Positions 1 to 9,598 are shown, counted from the stretch's first letter. The stretch is DNA of 64,000 nt from Chthoniobacteraceae bacterium (GCA_028293625.1 JAQGOL010000030.1:478566-542565); one strand, 5' to 3'. Program-made: numbers and translations. The notes: generated from the letters alone by a model not told the origin.

Positions 1-2
1 CC

Positions 3-413
3 GAGGATAAATGGGGCCTGACCGGCGTTGGCGCCCTTTGCCTGCAAATCGGCGGCAGCGGCGGCTCCGATGTCGGCAAAGCAATCCGGTTTATCATGGA
101 CGATCCGGCTTCGCCAAAAATCAAGTATGGCGACGGCGGCGCGAATCTTTACGCCTGGTATTACGCAACACAGGCGGCATTCCAGCACGGCGGCAGCATC
201 TGGCAGCGCTGGAACAAAGAGTTCCAAATGGAAGTCGTCGGCAGCCAAAGCGACAATGGCGCCTGGCCGGAAACCGGCGGCGTGGGAAAAGGTGGCGGCG
301 CTTTGAACTGGGTTGGCACAGGCACCGGCAGCGATGCGCAGGTTTACAGGACGTCCCTCTGCATTTTGATGCTGGAAGTTTATTACCGCTACCTGGCCAA
401 CGTTCGGAGCTGA
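3..413 (+). CDS. Terpene-cyclase/prenyltransferase-like repeat protein, C-terminal part
   Basis: The reading frame is open from the left edge to a TGA at 411-413, so only about 136 C-terminal residues are present. The residues WGLTGVGALCLQIGG near the edge and the later YAWYYATQAAFQHGG and NGAWPE segments resemble the alpha-barrel QW-like repeats of squalene-hopene cyclase and prenyltransferase-beta folds. Verrucomicrobia and Planctomycetes carry many such proteins without proven cyclase activity. No catalytic DxDD motif is in the visible part, so a real cyclase cannot be told from a structural relative. It lies 65 bases upstream of the kinase-like gene on the same strand. Confidence 0.7.
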   Translation, partial: EDKWGLTGVGALCLQIGGSGGSDVGKAIRFIMDDPASPKIKYGDGGANLYAWYYATQAAFQHGGSIWQRWNKEFQMEVVGSQSDNGAWPETGGVGKGGGALNWVGTGTGSDAQVYRTSLCILMLEVYYRYLANVRS

Positions 414-478
414 TTTCAGCCGGCGACCGTCGCGCTCAGGCGCGCGCAAGAGAGTTTTCAGACCTTCCCCCGGTCACG

Positions 479-1354
479 ATGGCTGCTTACCATCTCGGCT
501 CAATGAACCGCTTTGCCTCCGCCGCCGGCGTCTTGATTGACCGGATCAGGATTAACACGATCACCCGGCAGGAGCGCGAGGGCCGCGTGGCCTGGATCAA
601 GCGCCGCCGCCCGGCCGCGCGGTTGATTCTTGGATTTGCCAACGGATTTTTCCATCTGGCCACGGCCCCCCTTCGCGCGCTTGCCGATCCCCTGCTCTGG
701 CAACGCTGGGAGGTGGAGAGTTTTAACATCCTGCATGCACCGGAATTTCACGCTTTTTCACCTGAGCCCGCTTCGGCTGAGGCGGACGAATTGCCGGGCG
801 TCAATCTTACCATTCATCTTGATGGCGGCACCATTACTCCTTTGATGGCCGCCGCTGCCGGACGCGAACTTCACCGGGCCCATCAATGCCACTGCCCGCA
901 GTTCAACGGGTTGTGGTCGCACGGCGATCCACATCTTGGCAACTTCATCTATGACGACCGGACCAATCGGGCGCGTCTGATTGATTTTGAAGTCATGCAC
1001 CTGCAGGCGCTCCCGGCAAAAGAACGGCACTCGGACGATCTCCTCATTTTCCTTCAGGACATGGCAGGCCGGATCCGTAGCGAAGCGTGGATGCCGTGTG
1101 CCGAGGCGTTTCTAAAAGCATATGCAAATCCGGAACTGACCGGGTTGCTTTTGGAAAAATTGAAGGCGCCGCGATGGGGTTTCGCGCGGCTTTGGTGGAT
1201 CGTTCGCTTAAGCTACATCTCCGGCAGGGAATGGCGGGTGCGGTTTGAAAAGCTGCGATGCGCCATTCAGTCGGGAAGCTGTTCGCCGGACAATCCTTCC
1301 GCAGCGCACGATCCGAGCGGGTTCCTGATTATTACCCAATCGAGCACCGGCTGA
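479..1354 (+). CDS. Protein-kinase-like fold (phosphotransferase-family) protein
   Basis: About 291 residues. The segment [15 protein letters not shown] followed by [10 protein letters not shown] matches the catalytic HGD..N and metal-binding (I/L)DFE loops of aminoglycoside/choline kinase and lipopolysaccharide kinase relatives. A glycine-rich N-lobe is not obvious, so the N-terminal half is diverged. The open frame extends further upstream, but that part overlaps the preceding gene, so I start at the ATG at 479; an ATG at 503 is an alternative. The end overlaps the convergent ferredoxin gene by 88 bases. The substrate is unknown; a small molecule or lipid-linked sugar would fit the family. 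The call rests on the catalytic loop only. Confidence 0.62.
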   Translation: MAAYHLGSMNRFASAAGVLIDRIRINTITRQEREGRVAWIKRRRPAARLILGFANGFFHLATAPLRALADPLLWQRWEVESFNILHAPEFHAFSPEPASAEADELPGVNLTIHLDGGTITPLMAAAAGRELHRAHQCHCPQFNGLWSHGDPHLGNFIYDDRTNRARLIDFEVMHLQALPAKERHSDDLLIFLQDMAGRIRSEAWMPCAEAFLKAYANPELTGLLLEKLKAPRWGFARLWWIVRLSYISGREWRVRFEKLRCAIQSGSCSPDNPSAAHDPSGFLIITQSSTG

Positions 1355-1647
1355 CCACCGAGGATGTGTTCTTCCAAAATCCGCTCAAATCGGGCCGGCG
1401 TGATTTCGCCATACCAGACGCCCTCCGGGTAAACGACAAGCCACGGCCCGTTTGTGCAGATCCGAAAACAGCCGGCTTTGGTTCGCATCACCGCGATCTT
1501 GCTCTCCCTGACGCGCTTTTTCACAAATTCCCAAAGCGCCTCGCCATCGCGTGCATCGCAGCAATCCGGCCCGATGCACAAAAAGAGATGCCGGGCAGCC
1601 TGCTGAATACCGGCCTTTTCAAGTCCTTTTAAAAGCGAATCATTCAT
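1267..1647 (-). CDS. Thioredoxin-like [2Fe-2S] ferredoxin
   Basis: A protein of 126 residues with the pattern of cyanobacterial/Shethna-type thioredoxin-fold ferredoxins: an early cysteine in [10 protein letters not shown], then [24 protein letters not shown]. The cysteines in these two blocks would ligate a 2Fe-2S cluster, and the (V/W)YPEGVWY segment is highly typical of the family. It probably acts as a soluble cytoplasmic electron carrier. It is convergent with the kinase-like gene and overlaps its 3' end, and it is transcribed away from argG. No redox partner is adjacent. Confidence 0.85.
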   Translation of the reverse strand: MNDSLLKGLEKAGIQQAARHLFLCIGPDCCDARDGEALWEFVKKRVRESKIAVMRTKAGCFRICTNGPWLVVYPEGVWYGEITPARFERILEEHILGGQPVLDWVIIRNPLGSCAAEGLSGEQLPD

Positions 1648-1772
1648 TTTTAGATGGAGCGCATGGAAGCGTTCATCGCAGAGAACCAGGCGCGGCGCAC
1701 CTCGAATTGCGCACTTCTAAAAAATCCGTGTTTCCTCCGGCGAACTCCACGGCTAAAAGGGCGATCCTTTTT

Positions 1773-3062
1773 ATGAAAATCGTCGTCGCTTATTCGGGAG
1801 GGCTCGATACCTCCGTGCTTCTCACTTGGCTGAAAGAAACCTATAGCGCGGAGATTATCGCGTTTTGCGCCGATGTCGGCCAGGAAGAGGAGCTCGACGG
1901 GCTCGAAGAGAAGGCGCTGCGCACCGGGGCGAGCAAATGTTATATCGACGATCTGCGCGAGGAGTTTGCCCGGGATTTTATTTTCCCAATGATCCAGGCC
2001 GGCGCGATCTACGAGGGCCAGTATTTCCTCGGCACGAGCATTGCCCGCCCGCTGATCGCCAAGCGGATGGTGGAAATTGCCCGCCGTGAAAACGCTGACG
2101 CGGTGGCGCATGGAGCCACCGGCAAAGGAAACGATCAGGTCCGCTTTGAACTGACGGCGGCGGCGCTTGCCCCTGAGCTGCAGGTCATCGCGCCGTGGCG
2201 GCTTGAGAATTTCCGCGAAACCTTCCCCGGCCGTGCCGAGATGATTGCGTATGCGGAGGCGAACAAGATCCCCGTCCAGGCGTCGGCTAAAAAGCCGTAT
2301 TCGATGGATCGCAATCTTTTGCACATCAGCTTTGAGAGCGGAATTTTGGAAGACCCATGGTTTGACGCAAGCGCTGACGCGGCCCGCGACATGTATGTGT
2401 TGAGCGTTTCTCCCGAGGAAGCTCCCGACAAAGCCGAGCACGTCGAGTTGCTCTTTGAAAAAGGAATCTGCATCGGTCTCGGTTCAGCGGGTCTTGAAGC
2501 GCTGTTGCACGATCTGGGGATCGGCAACGGGGTGACGTTCAATGCCGATGGACACGCGTTATTGACGCCGCTTTCCATCATGCGGGTTCTGAATAAACTG
2601 GGCGGCCGCCACGGGGTGGGCCGGGTCGATATGGTTGAAAACCGCTTTGTGGGAATGAAATCACGCGGCGTTTACGAAACCCCGGGCGGCGCGATCCTGC
2701 ACTTTGCCCATCGCCAGATGGAATCGATCACGATGGATCGGGAAGTAATGCATCTGCGCGATTCATTGATCCCAAAATACGCCTCGCTCGTTTACAACGG
2801 CTTCTGGTTCGCGCCGGAACGCGAAGCGCTGCAAACCTTCGTTACCGAATCGCAAAAACACGTCACTGGCGTTGTCCGCGTTAAATTGTACAAAGGCAAT
2901 GTGATCGCCGCCGGCCGCAAGAGCCCGGTAAGCCTTTACAACCCGGATATCGCAACCATGGAAGCCGATCCGACCAAGGCTTACAATCAGAGTGACGCGA
3001 CCGGATTTATTGCCCTTAACGCGTTGCGATTGAAAGTCGCTTCCCGCGTCCACAAAGCCTGA
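1773..3062 (+). CDS. argG: Argininosuccinate synthase
   Basis: Joins citrulline and aspartate using ATP to give argininosuccinate, the penultimate step of arginine synthesis. The protein starts [17 protein letters not shown], which holds the N-type ATP pyrophosphatase P-loop [21 protein letters not shown] is the citrulline/aspartate-site segment and [13 protein letters not shown] is also characteristic. At 429 residues it has the usual length. The frame is open upstream to 1551, but homology begins at the ATG at 1773, with an AAGGG a little upstream. The arginine-pathway gene argA lies about 8 kb away on the other strand, so there is no local arginine operon. Confidence 0.97.
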   Translation: MKIVVAYSGGLDTSVLLTWLKETYSAEIIAFCADVGQEEELDGLEEKALRTGASKCYIDDLREEFARDFIFPMIQAGAIYEGQYFLGTSIARPLIAKRMVEIARRENADAVAHGATGKGNDQVRFELTAAALAPELQVIAPWRLENFRETFPGRAEMIAYAEANKIPVQASAKKPYSMDRNLLHISFESGILEDPWFDASADAARDMYVLSVSPEEAPDKAEHVELLFEKGICIGLGSAGLEALLHDLGIGNGVTFNADGHALLTPLSIMRVLNKLGGRHGVGRVDMVENRFVGMKSRGVYETPGGAILHFAHRQMESITMDREVMHLRDSLIPKYASLVYNGFWFAPEREALQTFVTESQKHVTGVVRVKLYKGNVIAAGRKSPVSLYNPDIATMEADPTKAYNQSDATGFIALNALRLKVASRVHKA

Positions 3063-3087
3063 ATCTACCAAAGGGCCCCCCCGTTTT

Positions 3088-4218
3088 ATGTGGAATAAAC
3101 CCGCCGCATTCGCCGCCCTTGCATCCTTGCTTCTCGCCCCGATTGCCCGGTGCGCGGAGCCGGCCCCCGAGGACATCACGTCGACGCTGGAACCGATCCG
3201 GCAACAAAATGCGGTTCCCGCGCTGGCGGCGGCGGCGATCCGGGACGGTCATGTGACCTTCATCGGAGCGACGGGGGTGCGCAAATTTGGTTCCCAGGAA
3301 GCGGTGACCGTCGAGGACCGATGGCATATTGGATCATGCACAAAGTCGATGACAGCTTCCCTGGCCGCGATGCTTGTGGAAGAGGGCAAACTGAGCTGGG
3401 AAACGACGGTATCGAAGGTTTTCCCGGAGTTGCGTGACAAGATGAACCCGCAATGGCGCGAGGTGACGCTTGAACAGCTGCTCACCCATCGCGCTGGCGC
3501 ACCCCATGATCCGCCGCCGGCTTTGTGGAACGAAGCGTTCAAACGCAAAGGCACGCCAACCGAGCAACGGCTTGCTTTTATCCGTGGAATCCTCGCACAG
3601 AAACCCGAGGCGGATCCCGGCACGAAGTTCATTTACTCCAATCAAGGGTATTCAATCGCCGGAGCGATGATTGAACGCATCACCGGAAAACCGTGGGAAA
3701 CTCTCCTGGCCGCCCGCCTTTTTACGCCTTTAAAAATGACATCCGCCGGCTTTGGCGCTCCCGCCACGCCCGGCAGAGTTGATCAACCGTGGGGACATCA
3801 AGGTGCCGGCGCGACATTAAAACCGGTGCCGCCCGGTCCCAATGCGGATAACCCGCCATCCATCGGCCCCGGCGGCACCGTGCATTGTTCGATCGGCGAC
3901 CTGGTCCGATATGCCGGTTGGCACGCGGCATCCTCCCGAAACGAACGGCTGCTTCTCAACGATACAAGCTTTACCCGGCTCCACACGCCCGCTTCAGGGC
4001 AGGACTACGCGATGGGCTGGAATGTGACCCAACGCGACTGGGCCGGCGGCACAACCCTGGTGCATAACGGCACAAATACGATGTTTTATGCCGTCATCTG
4101 GATTGCGCCGGAGAAAAACGCAGCATTCGTGGCAGCAACCAATGCCGCCGGACCAGCGGCGGAAAAAGCGTGCGATGACGCCATTTCAGCGCTCGTGCAG
4201 CGCCAGCTCGCTCAATAG
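3088..4218 (+). CDS. Exported serine hydrolase of the beta-lactamase/class C esterase family
   Basis: 376 residues with an N-terminal signal peptide ending near ARCAEP. The serine nucleophile motif SxxK is S83-C-T-K86, the second motif YSN is at about 183-185, and a HNG triplet near the C terminus stands where true beta-lactamases have KTG. The HNG form is usual in esterases and D-aminopeptidase-like members of the family, so antibiotic hydrolysis should not be assumed. It probably acts in the periplasm on an ester or peptide. The gene starts 25 bases after argG and may be transcribed with it. Its last bases overlap the convergent rhodanese gene by 7. Confidence 0.88.
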   Translation: MWNKPAAFAALASLLLAPIARCAEPAPEDITSTLEPIRQQNAVPALAAAAIRDGHVTFIGATGVRKFGSQEAVTVEDRWHIGSCTKSMTASLAAMLVEEGKLSWETTVSKVFPELRDKMNPQWREVTLEQLLTHRAGAPHDPPPALWNEAFKRKGTPTEQRLAFIRGILAQKPEADPGTKFIYSNQGYSIAGAMIERITGKPWETLLAARLFTPLKMTSAGFGAPATPGRVDQPWGHQGAGATLKPVPPGPNADNPPSIGPGGTVHCSIGDLVRYAGWHAASSRNERLLLNDTSFTRLHTPASGQDYAMGWNVTQRDWAGGTTLVHNGTNTMFYAVIWIAPEKNAAFVAATNAAGPAAEKACDDAISALVQRQLAQ

Positions 4219-4541
4219 CGGGGCACGGCGGAATCGATTTCCTGCGACCAGGCATCGATTCCGCCTGTGAGATTCCTCACGTTCGTGTAGCCGTTGCGGA
4301 TCAAAAAATCGGCTGCGCGCGCCGAACGCCCCCCATGATGGCAGTGCACGATCAGAACTTCGTCCTGATCGGTCAGTTTTTCTTCCACCACGGCCGGCCA
4401 CTCGGAAAGCGCCATCAGTTCCGCGCCGGGAATCCGGCAAAGTTCCCATTCATCGCTCTCGCGCACGTCGATTAAACGCGCGGGAGCCGGCGACTCCATG
4501 AGTGCTTTAGTTTCCTGAACAGTAATAGCTGGAACGTTCAC
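4212..4541 (-). CDS. Single-domain rhodanese-like protein
   Basis: 109 residues forming one rhodanese domain: RLIDVRESDEWELCRIPGA is the conserved CH2A-like region and VHCHHGGRSARAADFL is the active-site loop with the persulfide-carrying cysteine C67 and the CxxGxR pattern. The C-terminal GYTNVRNLTGGIDAW is a standard ending. Such small proteins move sulfane sulfur between carriers in the cytoplasm. The gene sits 6 bases downstream of the L,D-transpeptidase gene on the same strand, so the two are likely co-transcribed, but no functional tie between them is evident. Confidence 0.9.
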   Translation of the reverse strand: MNVPAITVQETKALMESPAPARLIDVRESDEWELCRIPGAELMALSEWPAVVEEKLTDQDEVLIVHCHHGGRSARAADFLIRNGYTNVRNLTGGIDAWSQEIDSAVPRY

Positions 4542-4547
4542 AATTGT

Positions 4548-5174
4548 TTACGGGGTAATTACAACAGGAGTGCCGACTGACACGTTTTCAAAAAACTTCT
4601 GCGCCATGAATCCCGGCATCCGAATGCATCCATGCGAGGCAGGGTAACCCGGGAGAAATCCTTCATGCATTCCGACCCCGCCCGTTATCCGCATGAAAAA
4701 AGGCATTCTGGCGCCATCGTAAATGGCTCCCGGCGGTTTTGGATCCTTGGTGTTATCAATATCCTTTTGAATGATGCCGCCATCCCGGTCGACATAATCG
4801 CCGTACATCGATGATTTATGATCGATGTCTTTCTGGATAATCTTGTAATTGCCAACCGGCGTATCATGCCCTTCCCGGCCGGTGGAAAGAACGGAGATGC
4901 CGACCAGTTCGCCGCCTTTATAAAAATAAGCGCGCTGTTCGCTGACACTGATTCGCACTGAAGGTGAACCGGAAACCCCGTTTCCGTCCCAATACGATAC
5001 ATCGTCGTAATTGGCGCGTTTCTGCTCCTTGGGTTGGGTCTTAAATCCGCCTAGATACACGGTCTCGCCGCTGTATCTCGGATCGTTCATGGCGCAAGCC
5101 GCGCTTAACAGCGTCAGCACCGACAAAATGGCTCGGCCTAATTGTGGCCTTGGGAAAAGGGGTGATTTCAACAC
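4548..5174 (-). CDS. Lipoprotein L,D-transpeptidase (YkuD family)
   Basis: 208 residues. The N terminus has a hydrophobic segment and a lipobox LSAAC with C27 as the likely lipidated residue, so the protein should be anchored in a membrane facing the periplasm. The catalytic block SHGCIRMPGF contains the nucleophile C183, and the preceding GVGMHEG histidine fits the family. YkuD enzymes form 3-3 cross-links in peptidoglycan or attach proteins to it. The domain begins near residue 68 (PSVRISVSEQRAYFYKGGEL). Two similar IIQKDID stretches lie between the strands of the domain, an unusual internal echo. Confidence 0.9.
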   Translation of the reverse strand: MLKSPLFPRPQLGRAILSVLTLLSAACAMNDPRYSGETVYLGGFKTQPKEQKRANYDDVSYWDGNGVSGSPSVRISVSEQRAYFYKGGELVGISVLSTGREGHDTPVGNYKIIQKDIDHKSSMYGDYVDRDGGIIQKDIDNTKDPKPPGAIYDGARMPFFMRITGGVGMHEGFLPGYPASHGCIRMPGFMAQKFFENVSVGTPVVITP

Positions 5175-5263
5175 GTGCCACTTAACTTCTCAAAACAAAC
5201 GCGTCAAGAAGGCAGTGGCGCTGAAAAAGAGCCTGCGATAAAGAAATCTTTCCGTACATTCCA

Positions 5264-5294
5264 ACGGCGCACGAAGCCTTGCCCCGTGCGCCGT
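5264..5294 (-). terminator. Hairpin after the secreted 144-residue protein gene
   Basis: A perfect 10-base-pair stem (ACGGCGCACG at 5264-5273 with CGTGCGCCGT at 5285-5294) encloses an 11-base loop, 27 bases beyond the stop codon of the minus-strand gene ending at 5322. The strand that follows on the minus side is rich in T but has no clean run, so termination is likely but not certain. Confidence 0.5.
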
Positions 5295-5321
5295 CGGTCG
5301 AACTGAAGGGATCGGAAAAAA

Positions 5322-5756
5322 CTATTTCTTTTTCTCAGCGGTCGCTTCCGGGGATTTACCGGCATCTGCCTTCGGCGCCTCGGCCTTGGCGCCCGTCATG
5401 ACGCTGACCGCGTCCCATTTGTCGCCATTTTTAGAGATCTGGCCACGCACCTCCTGGCCCGCCGTCAGGCTATTGAGGTCAGAAGCGGCGCCGTCCTTTG
5501 TAATCTTGGTCGAATCAGTGATGTGGAAAACGCGCTCCTTTTCCTTTCCCTTGATGGTGAAAGTCTTCGCGGTGGCATCGACGGCGGAAATCGTGCCGTG
5601 ATAGGGCACTTTGGCGCCCGATTCAGCAGTCTTGGTTTCAGCGGCCTTTGGAGCTTCCACGGCGCCGGCTTCGGTTTTTTTATCGGCAAAGGAAGCCAGC
5701 GGCAAAGTCGCGGCAACGAGTGTGAGAACAAACGATTTAACGAGGGTCTTTTTCAT
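5322..5756 (-). CDS. Secreted small protein with an OB-like domain, unknown role
   Basis: 144 residues with a clear signal peptide (MKKTLVKSFVLTLVAATLPLASFA). After an alanine/lysine-rich linker comes a compact domain YHGTISAVDATAKTFTIKGK...VFHITDSTKITKDG...LTAGQEVRGQISK, which has the rhythm of DUF5666-like OB folds seen in periplasmic proteins that include nickel- or metal-associated members. The C-terminal tail is again lysine/alanine-rich. Both tails may be flexible spacers. It is 57 bases downstream of the methyltransferase gene on the same strand. Function is not known. Confidence 0.75.
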   Translation of the reverse strand: MKKTLVKSFVLTLVAATLPLASFADKKTEAGAVEAPKAAETKTAESGAKVPYHGTISAVDATAKTFTIKGKEKERVFHITDSTKITKDGAASDLNSLTAGQEVRGQISKNGDKWDAVSVMTGAKAEAPKADAGKSPEATAEKKK

Positions 5757-5813
5757 AATGGATAATCAACGTCGGTTTGACGTTTTCACCCTGCGGTGGT
5801 TTCAACCGCGCGA

Positions 5814-6551
5814 TCAAGCCTGCGAGGCTGCCCTGATAGATCGCTCCGCCACGTAGAGCGATACGATCCCCCCGGTCAGCGGCTTCCATTGCGCCGCGTC
5901 AAACCCGGTTTCCTTTAAAAGCGCGCACATGGCCGCGCCGTGAGGGAAAGTCTCAATCGAATCAGCCAGATAATCATACGCCGCCTTTTCCCCGGTCACA
6001 AAAGCGGCAACGCGCGGCAGAACGAAGTGCAGATATGGCCGGTAGATCCAACGCAATGGGGCGGGCGGAACCGAGAAGTCGAGGATAAGGAGATGGCCGC
6101 CGGGCTTGAGCACACGGTGCATTTCCTGCAGGGCACCGGTCCAGGAAGCCATGTTGCGCAGCCCGAAAGCGACCGTGAGCAGATCGAAGGCTTGATCTTC
6201 AAACGGCAATGCGAGGCCGTCGGCCACCACGAGGTTGCGCAATCCCTTGCGTTGGGAGACCTGAAGCATCGGCAGGCAAAAATCCGCCCCGATAATAGTG
6301 CTGCCGGGACATGCCGCGGCCAGCGTGAGGGCCAGATCGCCGCTGCCGGTCGCCAGATCAAGGATGCGCTCCGGTTTCCATTGCCGCGCCAGCATCGCCG
6401 CCCGGCGACGCCATAAAAAATCGAGCCCGCCACTAAGCAGGTGATTGGCAAGATCGTAACGCCGGGCGATTCCGGCAAACATCGCCTGGACGCGGGGACC
6501 TTTATCGTTTGAAGGAACGGGCGAAATCGCCGTTTTTTGTCGATCGAACAC
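5814..6551 (-). CDS. menG: UbiE/MenG quinone methyltransferase
   Basis: A class I SAM methyltransferase of the UbiE/MenG family, which C-methylates the demethylated quinone ring in menaquinone or ubiquinone synthesis. MFAGIARRYDLANHLLSGGLDFLWRRR is the family N terminus; ILDLATGSGDLAL is the SAM-binding motif I; DLLTVAFGLRNM and MHRVLKPGGHLLILDFS are further signatures. The open frame runs upstream into the tRNA gene, which cannot be coding, so I place the start at a GTG at 6549-6551 that supplies the short leader these proteins have. The ATG at 6480-6482 would cut into the conserved motif. No good ribosome site decides it. Which quinone is used cannot be seen here. Confidence 0.88.
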   Translation of the reverse strand: MFDRQKTAISPVPSNDKGPRVQAMFAGIARRYDLANHLLSGGLDFLWRRRAAMLARQWKPERILDLATGSGDLALTLAAACPGSTIIGADFCLPMLQVSQRKGLRNLVVADGLALPFEDQAFDLLTVAFGLRNMASWTGALQEMHRVLKPGGHLLILDFSVPPAPLRWIYRPYLHFVLPRVAAFVTGEKAAYDYLADSIETFPHGAAMCALLKETGFDAAQWKPLTGGIVSLYVAERSIRAASQA

Positions 6552-6589
6552 GATGGAAAGGTGGGATCGGGAGGGCCCGATCAGAAAAG

Positions 6590-6670
6590 TGCTCGCGAGA
6601 GGAGTCGAACCTCCACGGGTTTCCCCATACGATTCTGAGTCGTACGCGTCTGCCATTCCGCCACGCGAGC
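6590..6670 (-). tRNA. tRNA-Leu (anticodon CAG)
   Basis: The minus strand folds as a full cloverleaf. The acceptor stem GCTCGCG pairs with CGCGAGC, with discriminator A at 6590. The anticodon stem TACGA/TCGTA holds the loop CTCAGAA, giving anticodon CAG. A short GGG-GAAA-CCC variable arm fits a class II leucine tRNA, and the T arm has a TTCGACT loop. No CCA is encoded after the discriminator base. It lies between dnaN and the methyltransferase gene. Confidence 0.93.
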
Positions 6671-6769
6671 AAATTTTCTGAGCGGCTTTCCGCCAGCGGG
6701 GCGGAAGGTTTCGCAGAGGGACCTGAAAAAAGCAAAGGGTTTCTTCGCTTTTATAGCGATCAAATCGGC

Positions 6770-7864
6770 CTAGCTGATCCGCATCGGCATGATGACGTAA
6801 AGAAATGGACTCTGGATCTTGATGACCCCCGGGCTCATCTCGTCAATCAGATCGAGGTAGATCTCGTCATTGGGCAGGTTGCGCAATGGCGCCATGAGAA
6901 ACTCCGGATTAAAAGCAATCGCGAAGTCCTTGCCTTTGTAAGCCACCGCCAGTGACTCGCGCGCCTCGCCGACGTCCGGCGTATTGGCAGCGATCTCGAT
7001 ATTGTTCTGGCTGAAGACAAGCTTCACCGAATTGGATTTATCGCTCGCAAGCAGCGAAACGCGGTGGACGGCATCCCGGAACTGCTCGCGCTCCAATGTG
7101 ACACGCTCCTTGGCTTCCCCGGGAATCACCTGCCGGTAGTTGGGATAATTGCCTTCGATCAGCTTGGAAATCAAAAGGGTGCCGTTGATTTCAAACGCCA
7201 CCTGGTTTTCTCCAACCGTCATGCGCAGAGTCCCCTGATCGCTAACAAGCCGCTGCAGCTCGGAAACGCACTTGGTCGGCACGATGATTTCGACTTCCTG
7301 AGCGGGCGAAAATTCCAGCGCGATATCGACCAGCGCCAGGCGGCGGCCATCGGTGGCAACCATGGTCAGTTTGTTTTCCTTGAACGAAAAAAGGATCCCG
7401 TTGAGGACATACCTCGTCTCGTCCGTGGAGATCGCGTAAGAGGTCTTTCTTAACGCATCGCGCAGTTCTTTTTGAACGATGGTGAATTCCTTGGCGTTCT
7501 CAAATTTCGGCAAGGGCGGAAACTCTTCCTCGGGCAAGCCGTTGATTTTGAAAAAACTTTGCCCGCACCGGATGGAAGCGACGTTTTTGGCGTCGATATC
7601 GACCTGGATCTCATTGGCGGGTAGTTCGCGAACGATGTTGGCGAGACGGCGCGCGGGGAGCGTGGTGCCGCCCGGTTCGCTGATCTGCGCCTCGACCACG
7701 CCGCAAACGCCCACATCAAGATCAGTGGTTGTCAGCCGCAACTGCCCGTCGGCGGCCTGCAACAGCACATTGGATAAAATCGGCAGCGTGGTGCGGGTGC
7801 TAACAACATTCTGAACGGTCTGGAGGCCTTCGAGCAGCTTCTCCTTGCTGACGCTAAATTTCAT
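6770..7864 (-). CDS. dnaN: DNA polymerase III sliding clamp (beta subunit)
   Basis: 364 residues, the normal clamp length, with three similar domains; MKFSVSKEKLLEGLQTVQNVVSTRTTLPILSNVLL opens domain I and the protein ends PFLYVIMPMRIS, the typical C terminus. The ring holds the replicative polymerase on DNA and docks many repair proteins through the hydrophobic pocket between domains II and III. The gene follows dnaA on the same strand with a 104-base gap, the common dnaA-dnaN order. recF and gyrB are not next to it; a tRNA gene and menG follow instead. Confidence 0.97.
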   Translation of the reverse strand: MKFSVSKEKLLEGLQTVQNVVSTRTTLPILSNVLLQAADGQLRLTTTDLDVGVCGVVEAQISEPGGTTLPARRLANIVRELPANEIQVDIDAKNVASIRCGQSFFKINGLPEEEFPPLPKFENAKEFTIVQKELRDALRKTSYAISTDETRYVLNGILFSFKENKLTMVATDGRRLALVDIALEFSPAQEVEIIVPTKCVSELQRLVSDQGTLRMTVGENQVAFEINGTLLISKLIEGNYPNYRQVIPGEAKERVTLEREQFRDAVHRVSLLASDKSNSVKLVFSQNNIEIAANTPDVGEARESLAVAYKGKDFAIAFNPEFLMAPLRNLPNDEIYLDLIDEMSPGVIKIQSPFLYVIMPMRIS

Positions 7865-7968
7865 AGGGGCAAATTAAACAAGTTAAATGAATGAATGGGT
7901 TTCTCTACGCAATCACATTTCCCAGCCAATGCGGATGGCGCTCACACAGCCAGCCGGCTTTCTCACAA

Positions 7969-9363
7969 TCAACGGTTGAGCTGGCCATCGAGAAACGAAA
8001 CCACCTGCCGCACTTTTTCTTCGTTAAGAATCTTTCCTTTCACCAAACGATGCGCATGAAGCACCGTGCCGTGATCGCGCCCTCCAAAGGCGTCGCCGAT
8101 TTCCGCCAGCGACGATTTTGTCAGCTCGCGGGCAAGGTACATGGCGATCTGGCGGGGAAACGCGATGTTCTGCGGACGGCGTTTGCTGGTCATGTCGGCC
8201 AGCCGCACGTCGAAATGCTCGGCCACCCGCCGCTGAATCTGGTCGATCGTAATGGCCCTGCGTGCCTCCTCCTGAAGGATGTCCTTCAGCAATTGCTCAA
8301 TCTTATCGGTGGTCGGGGCGTGTCCGGTCAGCGAGGCAAAGGAAGCGACCCGCATCAGGGCGCCTTCAAGGCGGCGCACGTTGGTGCGGATCCGTTCAGC
8401 CAGAAATTCGAGGATTGAATTGTCGAGTTTGACCTCGAGGGTTTGCGCTTTTTTTCGAAGAATCGCCTGCCGGGTTTCAATATCGGGCGGCTGAAGCTCC
8501 GCCGTGAGGCCCCATTCGAAGCGCGACACAAGCCGGTGCTCAAGGTTGGCGATTTCCGACGGAGGCCGGTCGCTTGAAAGAACGATCTGCTTATGCCCGT
8601 CAAAGAGCGTGTTGAAAGTGTGGAAGAACTCCTCCTGGGAGCGCTCTTTGCCCGCCAAAAACTGGATGTCGTCAATGAGCAGGACGTCCGCCTGTCGGTA
8701 GCGTTTACGGAATTTAACGAGCGTTCCGTTCTGAATGCCATCGATAAACTCGTTGGTGAAGCGCTCGCTTGTGACGTAAAAAACCTTCCCCCCTTTTTTG
8801 CGGCCCGCGATCTGATGCCCAATCGCATGCATCAGATGCGTCTTGCCGAGACCGACTCCGCCGTAAATGAAAAGCGGATTATAGGTTTTGCCGGGGGAAT
8901 TTGCCACGGCCGAACAGGCCGCATGGGCATATTGGTTGTTCACGCCGACCACGAACGAATCAAACGTGTTGCGCAGATTCATCCCGTTGGCGGCGGGAGC
9001 GGTGGTCTCCTCTTCCGGCTCTTCAGCACCGTTCAACGGCGCGGGGACCTGGCGTTGCGACGTGGACGGAGGCGGTGGAACGTTATCCGCCGCCTCGCCA
9101 TCAAATACGAAACGGACAACGCGCGGACTGCCGAAAACGAGCATCGTAGCCGAACGTAACAACGGCATGTAGTTGCTCTCAATCCAGAGCTGATAGATGT
9201 TGTTTGGAACGCGCAAGGTCACGCTCGCTGAGTCAAGTTCCACCAGTTCAATTTCTTTGAACCAGCGCTCGAATGTGTCGGCACTAACCTCGGCCTTCAT
9301 CGCCGCGGCAATCTCCTGCCATACGGCGGTTAAATCTTCCACAGGAGCGGATTTATCCACCAT
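7969..9363 (-). CDS. dnaA: Chromosomal replication initiator DnaA
   Basis: 464 residues with all four domains. Domain I is VWQEIAAAMKAEVSADTFERWF; domain II is a short acidic/proline linker; domain III (AAA+) shows Walker A GGVGLGKTH and Walker B VLLIDDIQFL; domain IV has the DNA-contact signature ending EIGDAFGGRDHGTVLHA. It opens the origin and loads the helicase. The frame is open to 9459, but homology starts at the ATG at 9361-9363, which has an AGGA about eight bases upstream. The 235 bases upstream, before the symporter stop, are the local candidate for oriC but contain few recognisable DnaA boxes. Confidence 0.97.
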   Translation of the reverse strand: MVDKSAPVEDLTAVWQEIAAAMKAEVSADTFERWFKEIELVELDSASVTLRVPNNIYQLWIESNYMPLLRSATMLVFGSPRVVRFVFDGEAADNVPPPPSTSQRQVPAPLNGAEEPEEETTAPAANGMNLRNTFDSFVVGVNNQYAHAACSAVANSPGKTYNPLFIYGGVGLGKTHLMHAIGHQIAGRKKGGKVFYVTSERFTNEFIDGIQNGTLVKFRKRYRQADVLLIDDIQFLAGKERSQEEFFHTFNTLFDGHKQIVLSSDRPPSEIANLEHRLVSRFEWGLTAELQPPDIETRQAILRKKAQTLEVKLDNSILEFLAERIRTNVRRLEGALMRVASFASLTGHAPTTDKIEQLLKDILQEEARRAITIDQIQRRVAEHFDVRLADMTSKRRPQNIAFPRQIAMYLARELTKSSLAEIGDAFGGRDHGTVLHAHRLVKGKILNEEKVRQVVSFLDGQLNR

Positions 9364-9598
9364 GACACGTCCTGGAAAGAGTTGGGGGCAATAAAGCGGA
9401 AGCAGCAGGAGAACGGCACATGGGCGCCCGGAGACTGTCATAGTGGCGTGACAAAACAAGCCCGCAATCGGCTCGCGCAGCGGCTCAATTGCACGAGATC
9501 AGCCGGAGCATCCGTGGAACACAAAATCGTCGGGTTCCACAACTTGCAAACGACCCGGCACCACGATTTCAGCCTTTATTCACGCTCTTCCGGCCCGC

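Noticed and set aside
3088..4218. Antibiotic-inactivating beta-lactamase
   Set aside because: SxxK and YSN are present but the third motif is HNG, typical of esterase or peptidase relatives, and there is no linked ampR-like regulator.
6552..6656. N-terminal extension of the methyltransferase frame
   Set aside because: The upstream codons run through the tRNA-Leu gene and are an accident of the open frame.
9364..9598. Origin of replication upstream of dnaA
   Set aside because: The place is right, but only one near-match to a DnaA box (TTATTCACG at 9576-9584) lies in the gap, a second (TTATCCACC at 9353-9361) is inside the dnaA coding start, and no AT-rich unwinding element is visible. A GC-skew plot would be needed.
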